This document shows positions 1-9,000 of a stretch of DNA of 64,000 nt, one piece after another. Position 1 is the first letter of the stretch. Each line of letters starts with the position of its first letter. The notes below the pieces were generated by a model, which saw only the letters and a list, made by a program, of their open reading frames with translations, searched no databases and was not told where the DNA came from. Origin of the DNA: JAVHYG01 sp040390025 (GTDB lineage: Bacteria > Pseudomonadota > Gammaproteobacteria > Diplorickettsiales > Diplorickettsiaceae); contig JAZJZD010000017.1 of assembly GCA_040390025.1 (NCBI GenBank), forward strand, positions 22,149-86,148, given 5' to 3'. A program made the translations under genes and the position numbers.

Positions 1-2
1 TC

Positions 3-749
3 GGTTCAAAGAAAACAAAACGTTGGGTAAAAGTGAGTGATGGAATTGTGGCTGATGCAGCAGCAGGCTCTGAATGGATAAAAATACGTAAGAATGCACG
101 TTTTAGCGAGCGTGATTTGAAAATTTTAGAAGTCCATGAAGGATGGGTGCATATGGGGACTACACTTAATGGTTTGCAACAACCCATTTGTACTTTCTTA
201 AGTAAAGGGCCACCTTCAGCGACTATTACGCAAGAAGGGCTTGCAATCATTATGGAGATTTTTCACTTTGTATCATCGCCATTGCGTATTAAGAAATTGA
301 CGGATAGAGTAACAGGGATAGCGATGGCTGAAGAAGGTGCCGATTTTCTAGAGGTTTTTAATTTTTTTCTATCACAACAGCATACGGAAGAAGATAGCTA
401 TAAAAGTTCTGTACGTATTTTTCGGGGTAGTTTGCCAAATAAAGGCCCATTCACTAAGGATTTGGTCTACAGTAAAGGCTTTATTTTAATTTATAATTAT
501 CTGCGTTTAGCGGTTCAAGAAGGCTTAGTGGATAGAATTCCTTTATTGTTTATAGGAAAAACAAGCCTTGAAGATCAACGTTTATTATCACATTTACTCG
601 AAGAAGGGCTGATTGTAGCACCACACTATGTTCCTCACCAGTTTAGAGATTTAGCCGCTTTAAGTTGTTGGATGTGTTATTCACTTTTTTTAAATAAACT
701 GAACCTTGAAAAGATCGCCATTGATTATCGTAATATTCTCGAAGGGTAA
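3..749 (+). CDS. QEGLA-motif (DUF1704 / MATCAP-like) putative metallo-carboxypeptidase, 5' partial
   Basis: The reading frame is already open at the window edge, so only the C-terminal part is present; the GTG at 33 is not the real start. Two signatures identify the family: a zinc-type HExxxH site (HEGWVH) and, about 30 residues on, the sequence TITQEGLA. In bacteria the family is annotated as flavohemoglobin expression-modulating QEGLA protein. Its eukaryotic relatives (KIAA0895/MATCAP) are zinc tyrosine carboxypeptidases acting on tubulin tails. The catalytic residues are intact, so an active peptidase is plausible. The substrate in this organism is unknown. A strong hairpin follows the stop codon. 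Confidence 0.8.
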   Translation, partial: GSKKTKRWVKVSDGIVADAAAGSEWIKIRKNARFSERDLKILEVHEGWVHMGTTLNGLQQPICTFLSKGPPSATITQEGLAIIMEIFHFVSSPLRIKKLTDRVTGIAMAEEGADFLEVFNFFLSQQHTEEDSYKSSVRIFRGSLPNKGPFTKDLVYSKGFILIYNYLRLAVQEGLVDRIPLLFIGKTSLEDQRLLSHLLEEGLIVAPHYVPHQFRDLAALSCWMCYSLFLNKLNLEKIAIDYRNILEG

Positions 750-769
750 TTTTTATCGAAAAAAATTAA

Positions 770-1590
770 AAATAGCGATGTTTTATTTAAATCCGCGGTA
801 AACCGCGGATTTTTTTAGAGATACTTTACTAAAGTTTATTTGTATTTTAGAGAATTGCTCTGCTAGCGTAAAAAATTATTCTGTAGCAATGTTACTGCAG
901 GTAAAGATTGCCGATGGCTAACTTGTCTAAAGAGTTGGGTCGGCGAGTTTTTTTGGTTACAGCCCGCTTCTTTTTTATCATAGTTAGTAAAAACACCTTG
1001 TATCGTTGCATTAAGTTGCTGAGCTATTTGAACAACAAATTCCAGTTTGGTAGGCAAAGAGGCATTACGCAATGTTTCATCATCTTGGCTTAGGAGGAGT
1101 GCATTATCCTGGTTATAGCCTTTGATTCGATTTAGATTTCGTATGGTTTCTTCCTGTAATGTCCTTTTTAAGAAATTAAATGCGCCATGTAATGGTGTAA
1201 CAGATTCATCTTTTAGCATGTCGTAGGCCGTTTCAAAAAGTTTACAGGCATCTCGATGTTTATTTTCATTAAGGCAAAGTTGCATGCTTATTAATTTAGC
1301 TTGTTCATTTATTATGCCCTCTCTTTTTTCTTTCATCATTTTAACATTAGCTGTTAAAGAAGGATCATTATTACGTTCATTTGCCTTGCTTATATTTAAA
1401 ATACTTTCAGTATAATCCTCAGCAATGTAACCTAAAACAATAATTAGCGTGTTGAAGCTATCTTTCAAAGCTGTAAATTGTATTGGTTCGATGAAATAGC
1501 AGAATTTAGTAGGGTCTGGAAGTGATGAAGAATCCGATCCTGAGCTCGAACCGTTGGAGTTTCTTGGTGTGGTATTGCTGCTAAAATTTG
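770..1590. repeat. Duplicated 3' segment, copy 1
   Basis: About 0.8 kb covering the hairpin and the last ~220 codons of the 863-2953 gene is nearly identical to 3120-3940. The match stops at the Ser-rich linker of the encoded protein; the 5' two thirds of the two genes are unrelated or very diverged. Confidence 0.85.
789..816 (+). terminator. Rho-independent terminator after the QEGLA gene
   Basis: A perfect 10-bp stem (AAATCCGCGG / CCGCGGATTT) with a TAAA loop is followed by a run of T on the + strand. It lies between convergent genes. A copy with the same stem lies at 3136-3159, as part of a larger duplication. Confidence 0.8.
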
Positions 1591-2953
1591 ATAAAGAGCT
1601 TGATGGGTTATCACTGGGTGCTAATTCGATGCTACGGTTGGTATTATTTTTTTTGCTATCGGCAGGGTTAAAAAAAGAAATAAAACTGTGTACTAATGTT
1701 TTAGGAATAGCCGCACCTAAGAAACTACCGGCGACAAGTAATAAACCTTCTTGAATATTTTCTAATGCTTTTTCTAAGCCATCTTCTACGTTGACAACCA
1801 TGCCTATAACAGCTAGCAGAGGTAATAAATTCATAGCAAACCTTAGTATAGAATCTTTACTTAATCTGGTTTGAGAATAATAAGTGGTGCCTTGTAAAAG
1901 AACATTTAAGAGAAAAATAGTGGTTGTACTGGTTATTTTCTGTGAAATAGTTAGTGGATCACTATTTATATCATTTAAATCATCTAAGATCATGCTATAG
2001 AAAAGGGGGAGCGTTGCTTTGGCAAATGACGTTGTGAGCGTAAGCACAAATCTAATACGGTTAAGCGTTAATTCAGGGCAGCCTTTTCTAATCGCTATAT
2101 GCAATAAAATATCAGCAGGTAATTCTAGACAACCCACAATAGTTCCAGCTTCAATTGCAGCAGGGAATTTAGAAGTTAAGAGAGGGCTTACAAGCGTTTT
2201 TGTAAACGGAATTGCCTCTGGTGGATAATAGACAGTTGCATTTCCAGTCGTTATGTTTTCTGTAGAATAACTTATTGGTGTTATAGATGGTAGAGTTGTT
2301 ATATTTTTCGTTGCTATAGAAAGATCTGTAGTTGAGACCTGTATCGGAGGAAGATCACTTGTTATATTTAAAGCTTGAAGAGCGGAATCAAGCCCAGTTT
2401 TTACTTGATTTGTGCAGTCTTTACTTTTGTCGCATGCGGTTATAAGGGTTGAAATTGCTTGGAATAAATTTTTTCGATGGGCCTCATACGCATCCGGATA
2501 AAGAATTGCTTTATTAATTAACCCAATAAATTTGATAATTAAAGCATTTTTTGCTGAAGAATTGATATTAGAAGCCATTATTTTTTGTACGATTTCTGCA
2601 AGTTGTGGCGTATATATTTCATAGCCAGTAACTACATCAAAAAGCTCGAGGTAATTTGAAAAAATTTCTGTTGTAGCGACATCAAATTTTGTAAACGAGT
2701 AAATTTTATTTGCAATACTAGGTAATAAATTTTTTAAATATTCGGACATATCGATCGTTTGCTTACTTATATTGTGATGACAAAAGAGGAAAAAATCTAC
2801 GGTAGGTTTAAATAAATTAATGGCGATAGGTTTATCTGGATATGAAAGAGATTCTTGTATATCTTTCAGCACAGTCAAAATATCATTTTTTTTTAGCGTA
2901 CTCCAAGTAGAGGGATTTTTCAAAACAAGGTACATATCTGTTGTATGGGGCAT
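863..2953 (-). CDS. Paralogous membrane protein A of unknown function, candidate secreted effector
   Basis: No family is recognised. The 696-residue product has a helical N-terminal half, then several hydrophobic stretches at about residues 300-430, a Ser/Asn-rich linker (residues ~450-480), and a C-terminal module of ~220 residues starting near DPTKFCYFIEP. That module is almost identical to the C-terminus of the next gene (3189-5543), while the N-terminal parts differ. The protein ends in QNNFLR, a tail like that of other large proteins in this window. A PmrA-box-like direct repeat lies about 80 bases upstream of the ATG. A type IVB effector is an inference from this context. Confidence 0.75.
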   Translation of the reverse strand: MPHTTDMYLVLKNPSTWSTLKKNDILTVLKDIQESLSYPDKPIAINLFKPTVDFFLFCHHNISKQTIDMSEYLKNLLPSIANKIYSFTKFDVATTEIFSNYLELFDVVTGYEIYTPQLAEIVQKIMASNINSSAKNALIIKFIGLINKAILYPDAYEAHRKNLFQAISTLITACDKSKDCTNQVKTGLDSALQALNITSDLPPIQVSTTDLSIATKNITTLPSITPISYSTENITTGNATVYYPPEAIPFTKTLVSPLLTSKFPAAIEAGTIVGCLELPADILLHIAIRKGCPELTLNRIRFVLTLTTSFAKATLPLFYSMILDDLNDINSDPLTISQKITSTTTIFLLNVLLQGTTYYSQTRLSKDSILRFAMNLLPLLAVIGMVVNVEDGLEKALENIQEGLLLVAGSFLGAAIPKTLVHSFISFFNPADSKKNNTNRSIELAPSDNPSSSLSNFSSNTTPRNSNGSSSGSDSSSLPDPTKFCYFIEPIQFTALKDSFNTLIIVLGYIAEDYTESILNISKANERNNDPSLTANVKMMKEKREGIINEQAKLISMQLCLNENKHRDACKLFETAYDMLKDESVTPLHGAFNFLKRTLQEETIRNLNRIKGYNQDNALLLSQDDETLRNASLPTKLEFVVQIAQQLNATIQGVFTNYDKKEAGCNQKNSPTQLFRQVSHRQSLPAVTLLQNNFLR

Positions 2954-3030
2954 TCTTAAACTTCCTTAAAAATTAAATATTATTTCAAGATATAGATTAT
3001 CTTAAAGGGATTTAATCCTATGAGTAAAAA

Positions 3031-3048
3031 CTTAAGGAATTATTAAGG
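3031..3048 (-). promoter_or_regulatory. PmrA-box-like direct repeat upstream of 863-2953
   Basis: On the minus strand the sequence reads CTTAATAATTCCTTAAG, two TTAA[TG] units with an exact 11-base period, about 78 bases before the ATG. The known PmrA box of Legionella and Coxiella is a direct repeat of the same kind and period. Confidence 0.5.
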
Positions 3049-3119
3049 AATGCCTTTTGATTTTTAAAATGAATAAGATGTAATTTTTATAGAGACTTTT
3101 TCTATAAAAAATTAAAAAA

Positions 3120-3940
3120 TAGCGATGCTTTATTTAAATCCGCGGTAAACCGCGGATTTATCTAGATTTACTTTATTAATAAATTTATTTAGATTTTTAT
3201 AGTGGTGTGGCGTAAAAGATCCTGCAGCTCATCGGATGTTGCAGCGGGTAAAGTTTGCCGACGGTTATTAGCCTGTTTAAAAAGTTGGGTCGGCGAGTTT
3301 TTTTGGTTACAGCCCGCTTCTTTTTTATCATAGTTAGTAAAAACACCTTGTATCGTTGCATTAAGTTGCTGAGCTATTTGAACAACAAATTCCAGTTTGG
3401 TAGGCAAAGAGGCATTACGCAATGTTTCATCATCTTGGCTTAGGAGGAGTGCATTATCCTGGTTATAGCCTTTGATTCGATTTAGATTTCGTATGGTTTC
3501 TTCCGGTAATGTCCTTTTTAAGAGAATAAATACGCCCTGTAATTGTTTAACAGATTCATCTTTTAGCATGTCGTAGGCAGTTTCAAAAAGTTTACAGGCA
3601 TCTGTATGTTTATCTTCATTAAGACAATGTTGCATGCTCATTAATTTACTTTGCTCTTTTATTATGCCCTCTCTTTTTTCTTTCATTATATTAATGTTAG
3701 TTGTTAAAGAAGGGTCATTGTTACGTTCATTTGCCTTGCTTATATTTAAAATACTTTCAGCATAATCTTCAGCAATGTAACCTAAAACAACAATTAGCGT
3801 GTTGAAGCTATCTTTCAACGTTTTAAATTGTGTTGGTTCTATAAAATAGCAAAATTTAGTAGGATCAGGAAGTGATGAAGAGTCTGATCCCGAGCTAGAG
3901 CTGTTGGAGTTTCTTGGCGTGACATTGTTGCTAGAACTTG
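3120..3940. repeat. Duplicated 3' segment, copy 2
   Basis: Second copy of the 770-1590 segment, again with a gene 3' end and its hairpin. Copy 2 carries a few substitutions and a six-codon extension of the reading frame after the shared LR. Confidence 0.85.
3136..3159. terminator. Conserved hairpin downstream of 3189-5543
   Basis: Same 10-bp stem and TAAA loop as the hairpin at 789-812. It lies just past the stop codon of the minus-strand gene. There is no long T run on that strand, so it may act as an RNA 3'-end stabiliser rather than a strong terminator. Confidence 0.5.
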
Positions 3941-5543
3941 ATGCAGAGGAAGTACTTATTAACTCTATATCCTCTTTAGTTGTTTCCTTGGGTGTGAAAA
4001 AAAGTGTTTTCATTTTTTGCATAAGCATATTAGTACCAACCGTGCCTACCATTCCTCCAGTAGCAGTAACACCGTAAATGGCGAGTCCTTGTTTTATATC
4101 AGAACTGCCAAGAAGACCTAAGAAGACGATCAAAGGCTTTATAATGCTTATAATTTTTTTGAGATTAGAGTCTTCTCGGAGTAAATAAGAAGTTGCAAAA
4201 AGGGCTTCTAGAGAAAAGCAGAGTGCGGTACTCATTATTAATTGGGAAGCAATTTTTGGATCTTCTTCATTCTCAAGGTGTTGTAAGGTATTAGAAGCAT
4301 AAGCTATCAGCAATGGGACGCTGGCAGTTGTAACGCTATTTACTAATAGAAAAAGTGCCTTAATACTATTAATTGCTAAGTTAGAACAGCCTCTTGACTC
4401 GGCTGCTTTCACACAAACATCGTGCATGGTTTTCACAATAACGTCTTTTACTCCCATAGCGACTCCAACAACTGCTCCCGCTTGTAATTTTGTGGGTAAG
4501 CTGACGTGTTCAGTGGGAGCGGATGGTGGAGAGAGGCTGTCGTCTAAAGTTGTTTGGTTGTTTTCTAAGGTTGTTAATTCTGTGGTGTAAGAAGATGGGT
4601 TGGTAGCTTCACTAGGGATGAATGAGCTATTAGTAGTGCTAGTAGTAGTATCGATAGTAGTAGTACTGGAAATTGTTGTTGTATTACTAGAATCTATAAA
4701 AAAATCGCAATCAGGCAGTTTAAATAGTTCTGCACATTTTGCATCAATAAAACTATGATTATTTCCTGCAAATGCATGTCTAGAAAATTCATAGCCTATT
4801 TCCTTTATTTGCTTAACTGTTAACCGGTTAGAATCAGAAGCATGTTTCATTAGCGCTACAGTATTATTTGATATCTCTGTAAAAGTATATTGTTTGGCAG
4901 CAAGCTTATGCGCCATAGTCCCAAATATACTAAAAATTTGAATTAAGCTTGCGCTATGTCTGCATTGGTCCGCGCTGAGACAATCTCCGCCTAATTTATT
5001 CAGTGTGCGTAACATGTCCATATAGCACGAGGTTAAAAAAATATCACTACCAGCGAGAGACTGTCCCGCGATAAGATAGGGTTTTAGGAAATTATGCGAA
5101 TAATGTTGTGAGTCACTAGGTATTGTTTTTAATATCTTTCCTAAGCGTTGGCCTAATACTCCAAAGATGGCATTTATATCGTATATTAAAGTATATAGAT
5201 TGCGTTGTTTAGCTATTATAGAAAAGAGATAAGTTAACTTTGTAGTTTCTAGGAGTGAGTTATCATCAAACGCCCTAGTTCTCATTAAACCATTGTAATT
5301 TAAAAGACAAAGAGCCGCTAAATCATTTCTTCCTAATATAGTAGTCATGAATATAGTGCTTGTATATATATTTAAAAAGTCAATTAAATTTACAAACTGT
5401 GTAGAACTTAAATTTGTAATCTCTTTACCGTTAGTGGCGAGTATTTTTTTAAAGTTATCATGTGTGTAATCTATTGGCCATCGTGCCTTTCCAGATTTAA
5501 TAATGTCAATTATTGAGGTATTTTCTTGAGGAATAGCTGGCAT
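3189..5543 (-). CDS. Paralogous membrane protein B of unknown function, candidate secreted effector
   Basis: No family is recognised. The 784-residue product has a helical N-terminal region and then a stretch very rich in Thr/Ser at about residues 285-345. After that come several hydrophobic segments (~350-520), a Ser/Asn-rich linker, and a ~220-residue C-terminal module shared almost unchanged with the 863-2953 gene. The shared module plus different N-terminal parts suggests a duplication followed by domain exchange. The end reads QDLLR plus six extra residues, compared with QNNFLR in the paralogue. A PmrA-like repeat lies ~130 bases upstream of the ATG. Confidence 0.75.
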   Translation of the reverse strand: MPAIPQENTSIIDIIKSGKARWPIDYTHDNFKKILATNGKEITNLSSTQFVNLIDFLNIYTSTIFMTTILGRNDLAALCLLNYNGLMRTRAFDDNSLLETTKLTYLFSIIAKQRNLYTLIYDINAIFGVLGQRLGKILKTIPSDSQHYSHNFLKPYLIAGQSLAGSDIFLTSCYMDMLRTLNKLGGDCLSADQCRHSASLIQIFSIFGTMAHKLAAKQYTFTEISNNTVALMKHASDSNRLTVKQIKEIGYEFSRHAFAGNNHSFIDAKCAELFKLPDCDFFIDSSNTTTISSTTTIDTTTSTTNSSFIPSEATNPSSYTTELTTLENNQTTLDDSLSPPSAPTEHVSLPTKLQAGAVVGVAMGVKDVIVKTMHDVCVKAAESRGCSNLAINSIKALFLLVNSVTTASVPLLIAYASNTLQHLENEEDPKIASQLIMSTALCFSLEALFATSYLLREDSNLKKIISIIKPLIVFLGLLGSSDIKQGLAIYGVTATGGMVGTVGTNMLMQKMKTLFFTPKETTKEDIELISTSSASSSSNNVTPRNSNSSSSGSDSSSLPDPTKFCYFIEPTQFKTLKDSFNTLIVVLGYIAEDYAESILNISKANERNNDPSLTTNINIMKEKREGIIKEQSKLMSMQHCLNEDKHTDACKLFETAYDMLKDESVKQLQGVFILLKRTLPEETIRNLNRIKGYNQDNALLLSQDDETLRNASLPTKLEFVVQIAQQLNATIQGVFTNYDKKEAGCNQKNSPTQLFKQANNRRQTLPAATSDELQDLLRHTTIKI

Positions 5544-5671
5544 TGTTACTACCTTATTATAAAAATTAAATTTATTATTGTTTTTTTTGATTTTTACAAA
5601 TCAGTTAAGTTTATAAAAATATGATTTTTTATATGATTCTTTATAAGCGAACTTGATCGTAAATCTGTAAC

Positions 5672-5689
5672 CTTAAGGAAATATTAAAA
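5672..5689 (-). promoter_or_regulatory. PmrA-box-like direct repeat upstream of 3189-5543
   Basis: The minus strand reads TTTTAATATTTCCTTAAGG: TTAAT and TTAAG with an 11-base period. The intergenic stretch 5544-6038 that holds this site is very AT-rich, has no convincing gene, and separates two divergent genes that both carry such a repeat. Confidence 0.45.
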
Positions 5690-5961
5690 ATAAATAAAAA
5701 AAATAATATTATAGAAAGGATATATAAATAATATTATATCTTTTTTGATTTAGATATCTTGGCTAAAGCACTTATATAATTAGGGTAAAAATTCTAACAA
5801 TTAATTTTTTCCCTGATGAGTAAAGTAGAAAACTTTTATTTTTAAAAATATTGTTTGACTGATTTAATGATTAAATAAGGGTTGTTATTAAATATTTAAT
5901 TTTATTTTTTATTTATTTCCTATTATTTTACTAACCATTCTTAATCTGTTTTAAATTCATA

Positions 5962-5981
5962 GTTAATGAATCCTTAATTTT
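5962..5981 (+). promoter_or_regulatory. PmrA-box-like direct repeat upstream of 6039-11084
   Basis: GTTAATGAATCCTTAATTTT contains two perfect TTAAT units with an 11-base period. It is followed about 12 bases later by TTAATATAG, which could serve as a -10 element. It lies 58-77 bases before the ATG. Confidence 0.5.
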
Positions 5982-6038
5982 AGCTGATTAATATAGCTCA
6001 GTTTTCTTTAATAATAAAAATACTGTGGAGCTTTTAGA

Positions 6039-9000
6039 ATGGCTAAGCGATTTGCTAAATTAGCAAAAATGTTTGATACGGCGTTGAATGATTCATTTGT
6101 AGGTCAAACTATTCCTAGTTTTGATAAAATCGTTGTATTTTTAGAAAAAAATAAAAAAAAATCACATTTTTATGATGAGTTGTTGCAATTTTATTTTTAT
6201 CTTCAAACTTTTAATGTAGAAAGTGAAGATGACAATAGACAAGTTAACTCTAGCCCTTTTGCTATTTCAGGTAAATCCACAGAGGAATATAGACAGCTAC
6301 TGACAAAGGTAGAATCATTTTTATTTTCTAATACAGTGGTGCTTGAAGCATGGAAGCGTTTAGAAATGACAAATTTACGCTGTTCTAAACATGGAAACTT
6401 TACAGCATTAGATGCTCAAAAGGCGGCTTATCGACGTTCTTTGGATCTCAATAAACAACAAGCTTTACGTCTGTTTGAATCCACTAAAATCCATGTTTCG
6501 CACAGAGAGAATCTTGAAGAAAAAGGTTTTTTTACAGCATTTAGGGAAGCTAGCAACCATGTCAATGCTGAAAAGATTAAAACAGTCATTATCGATCCGG
6601 CTATGCAAACGGTTAAAAATACGGTTGCTAGCGTGAAATCAGTTTCTGCAAATGTGGTTAAACAGGGCTGGAACACTATTTGGGAGAGTGTTAACGACCC
6701 TGCTACGATGCTGAAAAATGTCGGAAATATTTTTAATGCAAAGACTATTCCAGTTGGTTTATTGTTTGCTGCAGGTTATCCCGCTGCGGCGATGAATCTT
6801 GCACAAAAGGATATAAAAAATAATCAAGTAAACACTCGTAAAAAAAGAAGTATTATCCGATCCCCTTATTTAGAAAGGATAATCAATGCGCCATCTTATA
6901 AGGATTGGCCTCGATATAATTCTTATCTTAACGAGATTATAAAAGCACTTGAAGATGAGTTGGTAGCGAGTCGAAACCGGCTATCTTATCCTATTAAAAG
7001 TAAAATTTTTTGGTTTTTAAGAAATTTTGATAAGCCATTTACGCAGGAACAGTCTAAAAAAATCTACCAAATAGTACAAAAAGTGCTTGCCCAAAAGGAT
7101 AGTGAATTATTTGCGTTGAAAGAAAATGATCTGAGTATACTTGAAGATATATTAATTCTTGCGAAAACAACATTTCCGTACTCTGATAAAGATCACACAA
7201 TCTTCACTTCATATATTGATGCGGCAAAAAATAACAAATCGTTAATTTATACGAAAAAAGCAGGAACATTTATTACGCAACTATTTGATACGTTTGAAAC
7301 GTATCTCCCAAAATCAATGTCGCGTTCGGAGTTATTAGATTTACTTAAGCCAATACAATCTCTTATTGATACACATCTAGTATGGAATAAAAACGATCCC
7401 GTCGCTATGCTAGTGCAAGCCCTCAGTTTTTTGAAAAAAATAAGAAAAAAATATAAAGCGGATACAGAAGTTACTAACTTTATTGATGAATATGCAAAAG
7501 AAATCAGCGAAAAAGCAATTAAATTAATTCCAGCTAAATTTTTTGATTATCCTAAGTCTTTGATCAAAGAAGATATTGGCGCAGCTTATGTTAAAGGATT
7601 AGAAGTATCTGATCGTCGTTTATTTAAAGGGCTTTATGAAATACGTATGCCTAAAGATAGCTTGCCGTACTCGGAAACTAGGGGTGTGCGTGGTACGGGT
7701 AGATCGCCGAATTTCAATATAGAGATTAGTTATGATCAGCTTTCGGATGCAAAGAAAGTGGAAGCTTTTCAGATGGCAAGGGAAGCTTATCTGGAACTGG
7801 AAAGGCTCATGACATCACTGGATTTAAGTAGTGTAAGAAAAGGCCCTATTAACATCCAAATTAAATTATTTAATGAAAACAAACATTTTGAACGTGATGG
7901 GCATATGGTTTTTGACGTCGATAGTAGTGGCGGTGGTGTTTGTATTCCTGGCGAAGGTGATACGGTAGGTATTGCTTTTATTTACCAAACAGAGCAAGGG
8001 TTTCTGAATTTTAAGCATGAAGTTACCCACGCGCTTATGATGCATTTTTTCGGAAAAAACTATGGCTCCCTTGTTCCCGGTGCTTTTGTAGAAGGTATTG
8101 CCGATTTTATTGATAAGGGAAGCGTCAATCCCAATAAAATGAATGTGCTTCGTCGGATGTTTGAAAAAAATGAAATTAAACCTTTATCTGAGGTAGTGAC
8201 CTTAAATGAAGGTGGTTCTATCGTTTATACCTGGGGCTATTTTTGGTTGAAGTACATGATTGAGGAAGGAGCTCAAGGAAAAATAGCAACTATTTTTAGT
8301 GCGATACAAAAACAAGATAAAGCGGAAGTTACACGTTTAATCGATGAGTATGGACGTATGGAAGCTAATCATTTTAAACGGTGGATAGTTAAGCTTAATC
8401 AAGATTATACACCAGCAGTTCCCACGCGACCTGCTCATGATAACTATATGCAAGATTTACAAAAAAGCCAGGAGTTATTGCAGTTTATTAAAAGAAATTC
8501 AGGTTTAAAATTTATCTTTAAAAATGACACGGTTTTTTTAATGGAAGAGGGAAAGCTATTTATTTATAGAGGGAAGGCAAGTAGGAAAGAAATTGCAAAT
8601 AGTAGTGATTATCATTGGCTCATGGAAGCCTTAGTGATTGATGTCATTGAAACTAAACTAAAGCAACTTGGCCAACGAGAAAAAACGATTTATCAGGGGA
8701 TAATTTCAAGTATGTTGGGTAGGGAGGAGGTAGATAGTTATCTCGACGCCTATACTGAAAAACAAATTGCTGATATTCAAAATGGTAATAGCATTTCATT
8801 ACGCGAAGATTCAGAGGCTGCATCGGCGCTAGAAGATTTTATTTTACGAACGAATAAAAAGCTACACTGGACGCTAAATCATGCTTATCCTAGAGTTAGA
8901 AAAATTGATCATAGTTCGTTTGAAAAAATTCTGAAATTAGAAATAGAAGAGCGAGAAGCAAGAAAGTTTGCGGAAGAAAATGGATTTAACTTAGATAATC

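Noticed and set aside
908..1093. Plus-strand ORF of 61 codons, repeated almost unchanged at 3255-3443
   Set aside because: It is the opposite strand of the duplicated 3' module of the two paralogues. Its conservation is explained by that duplication.
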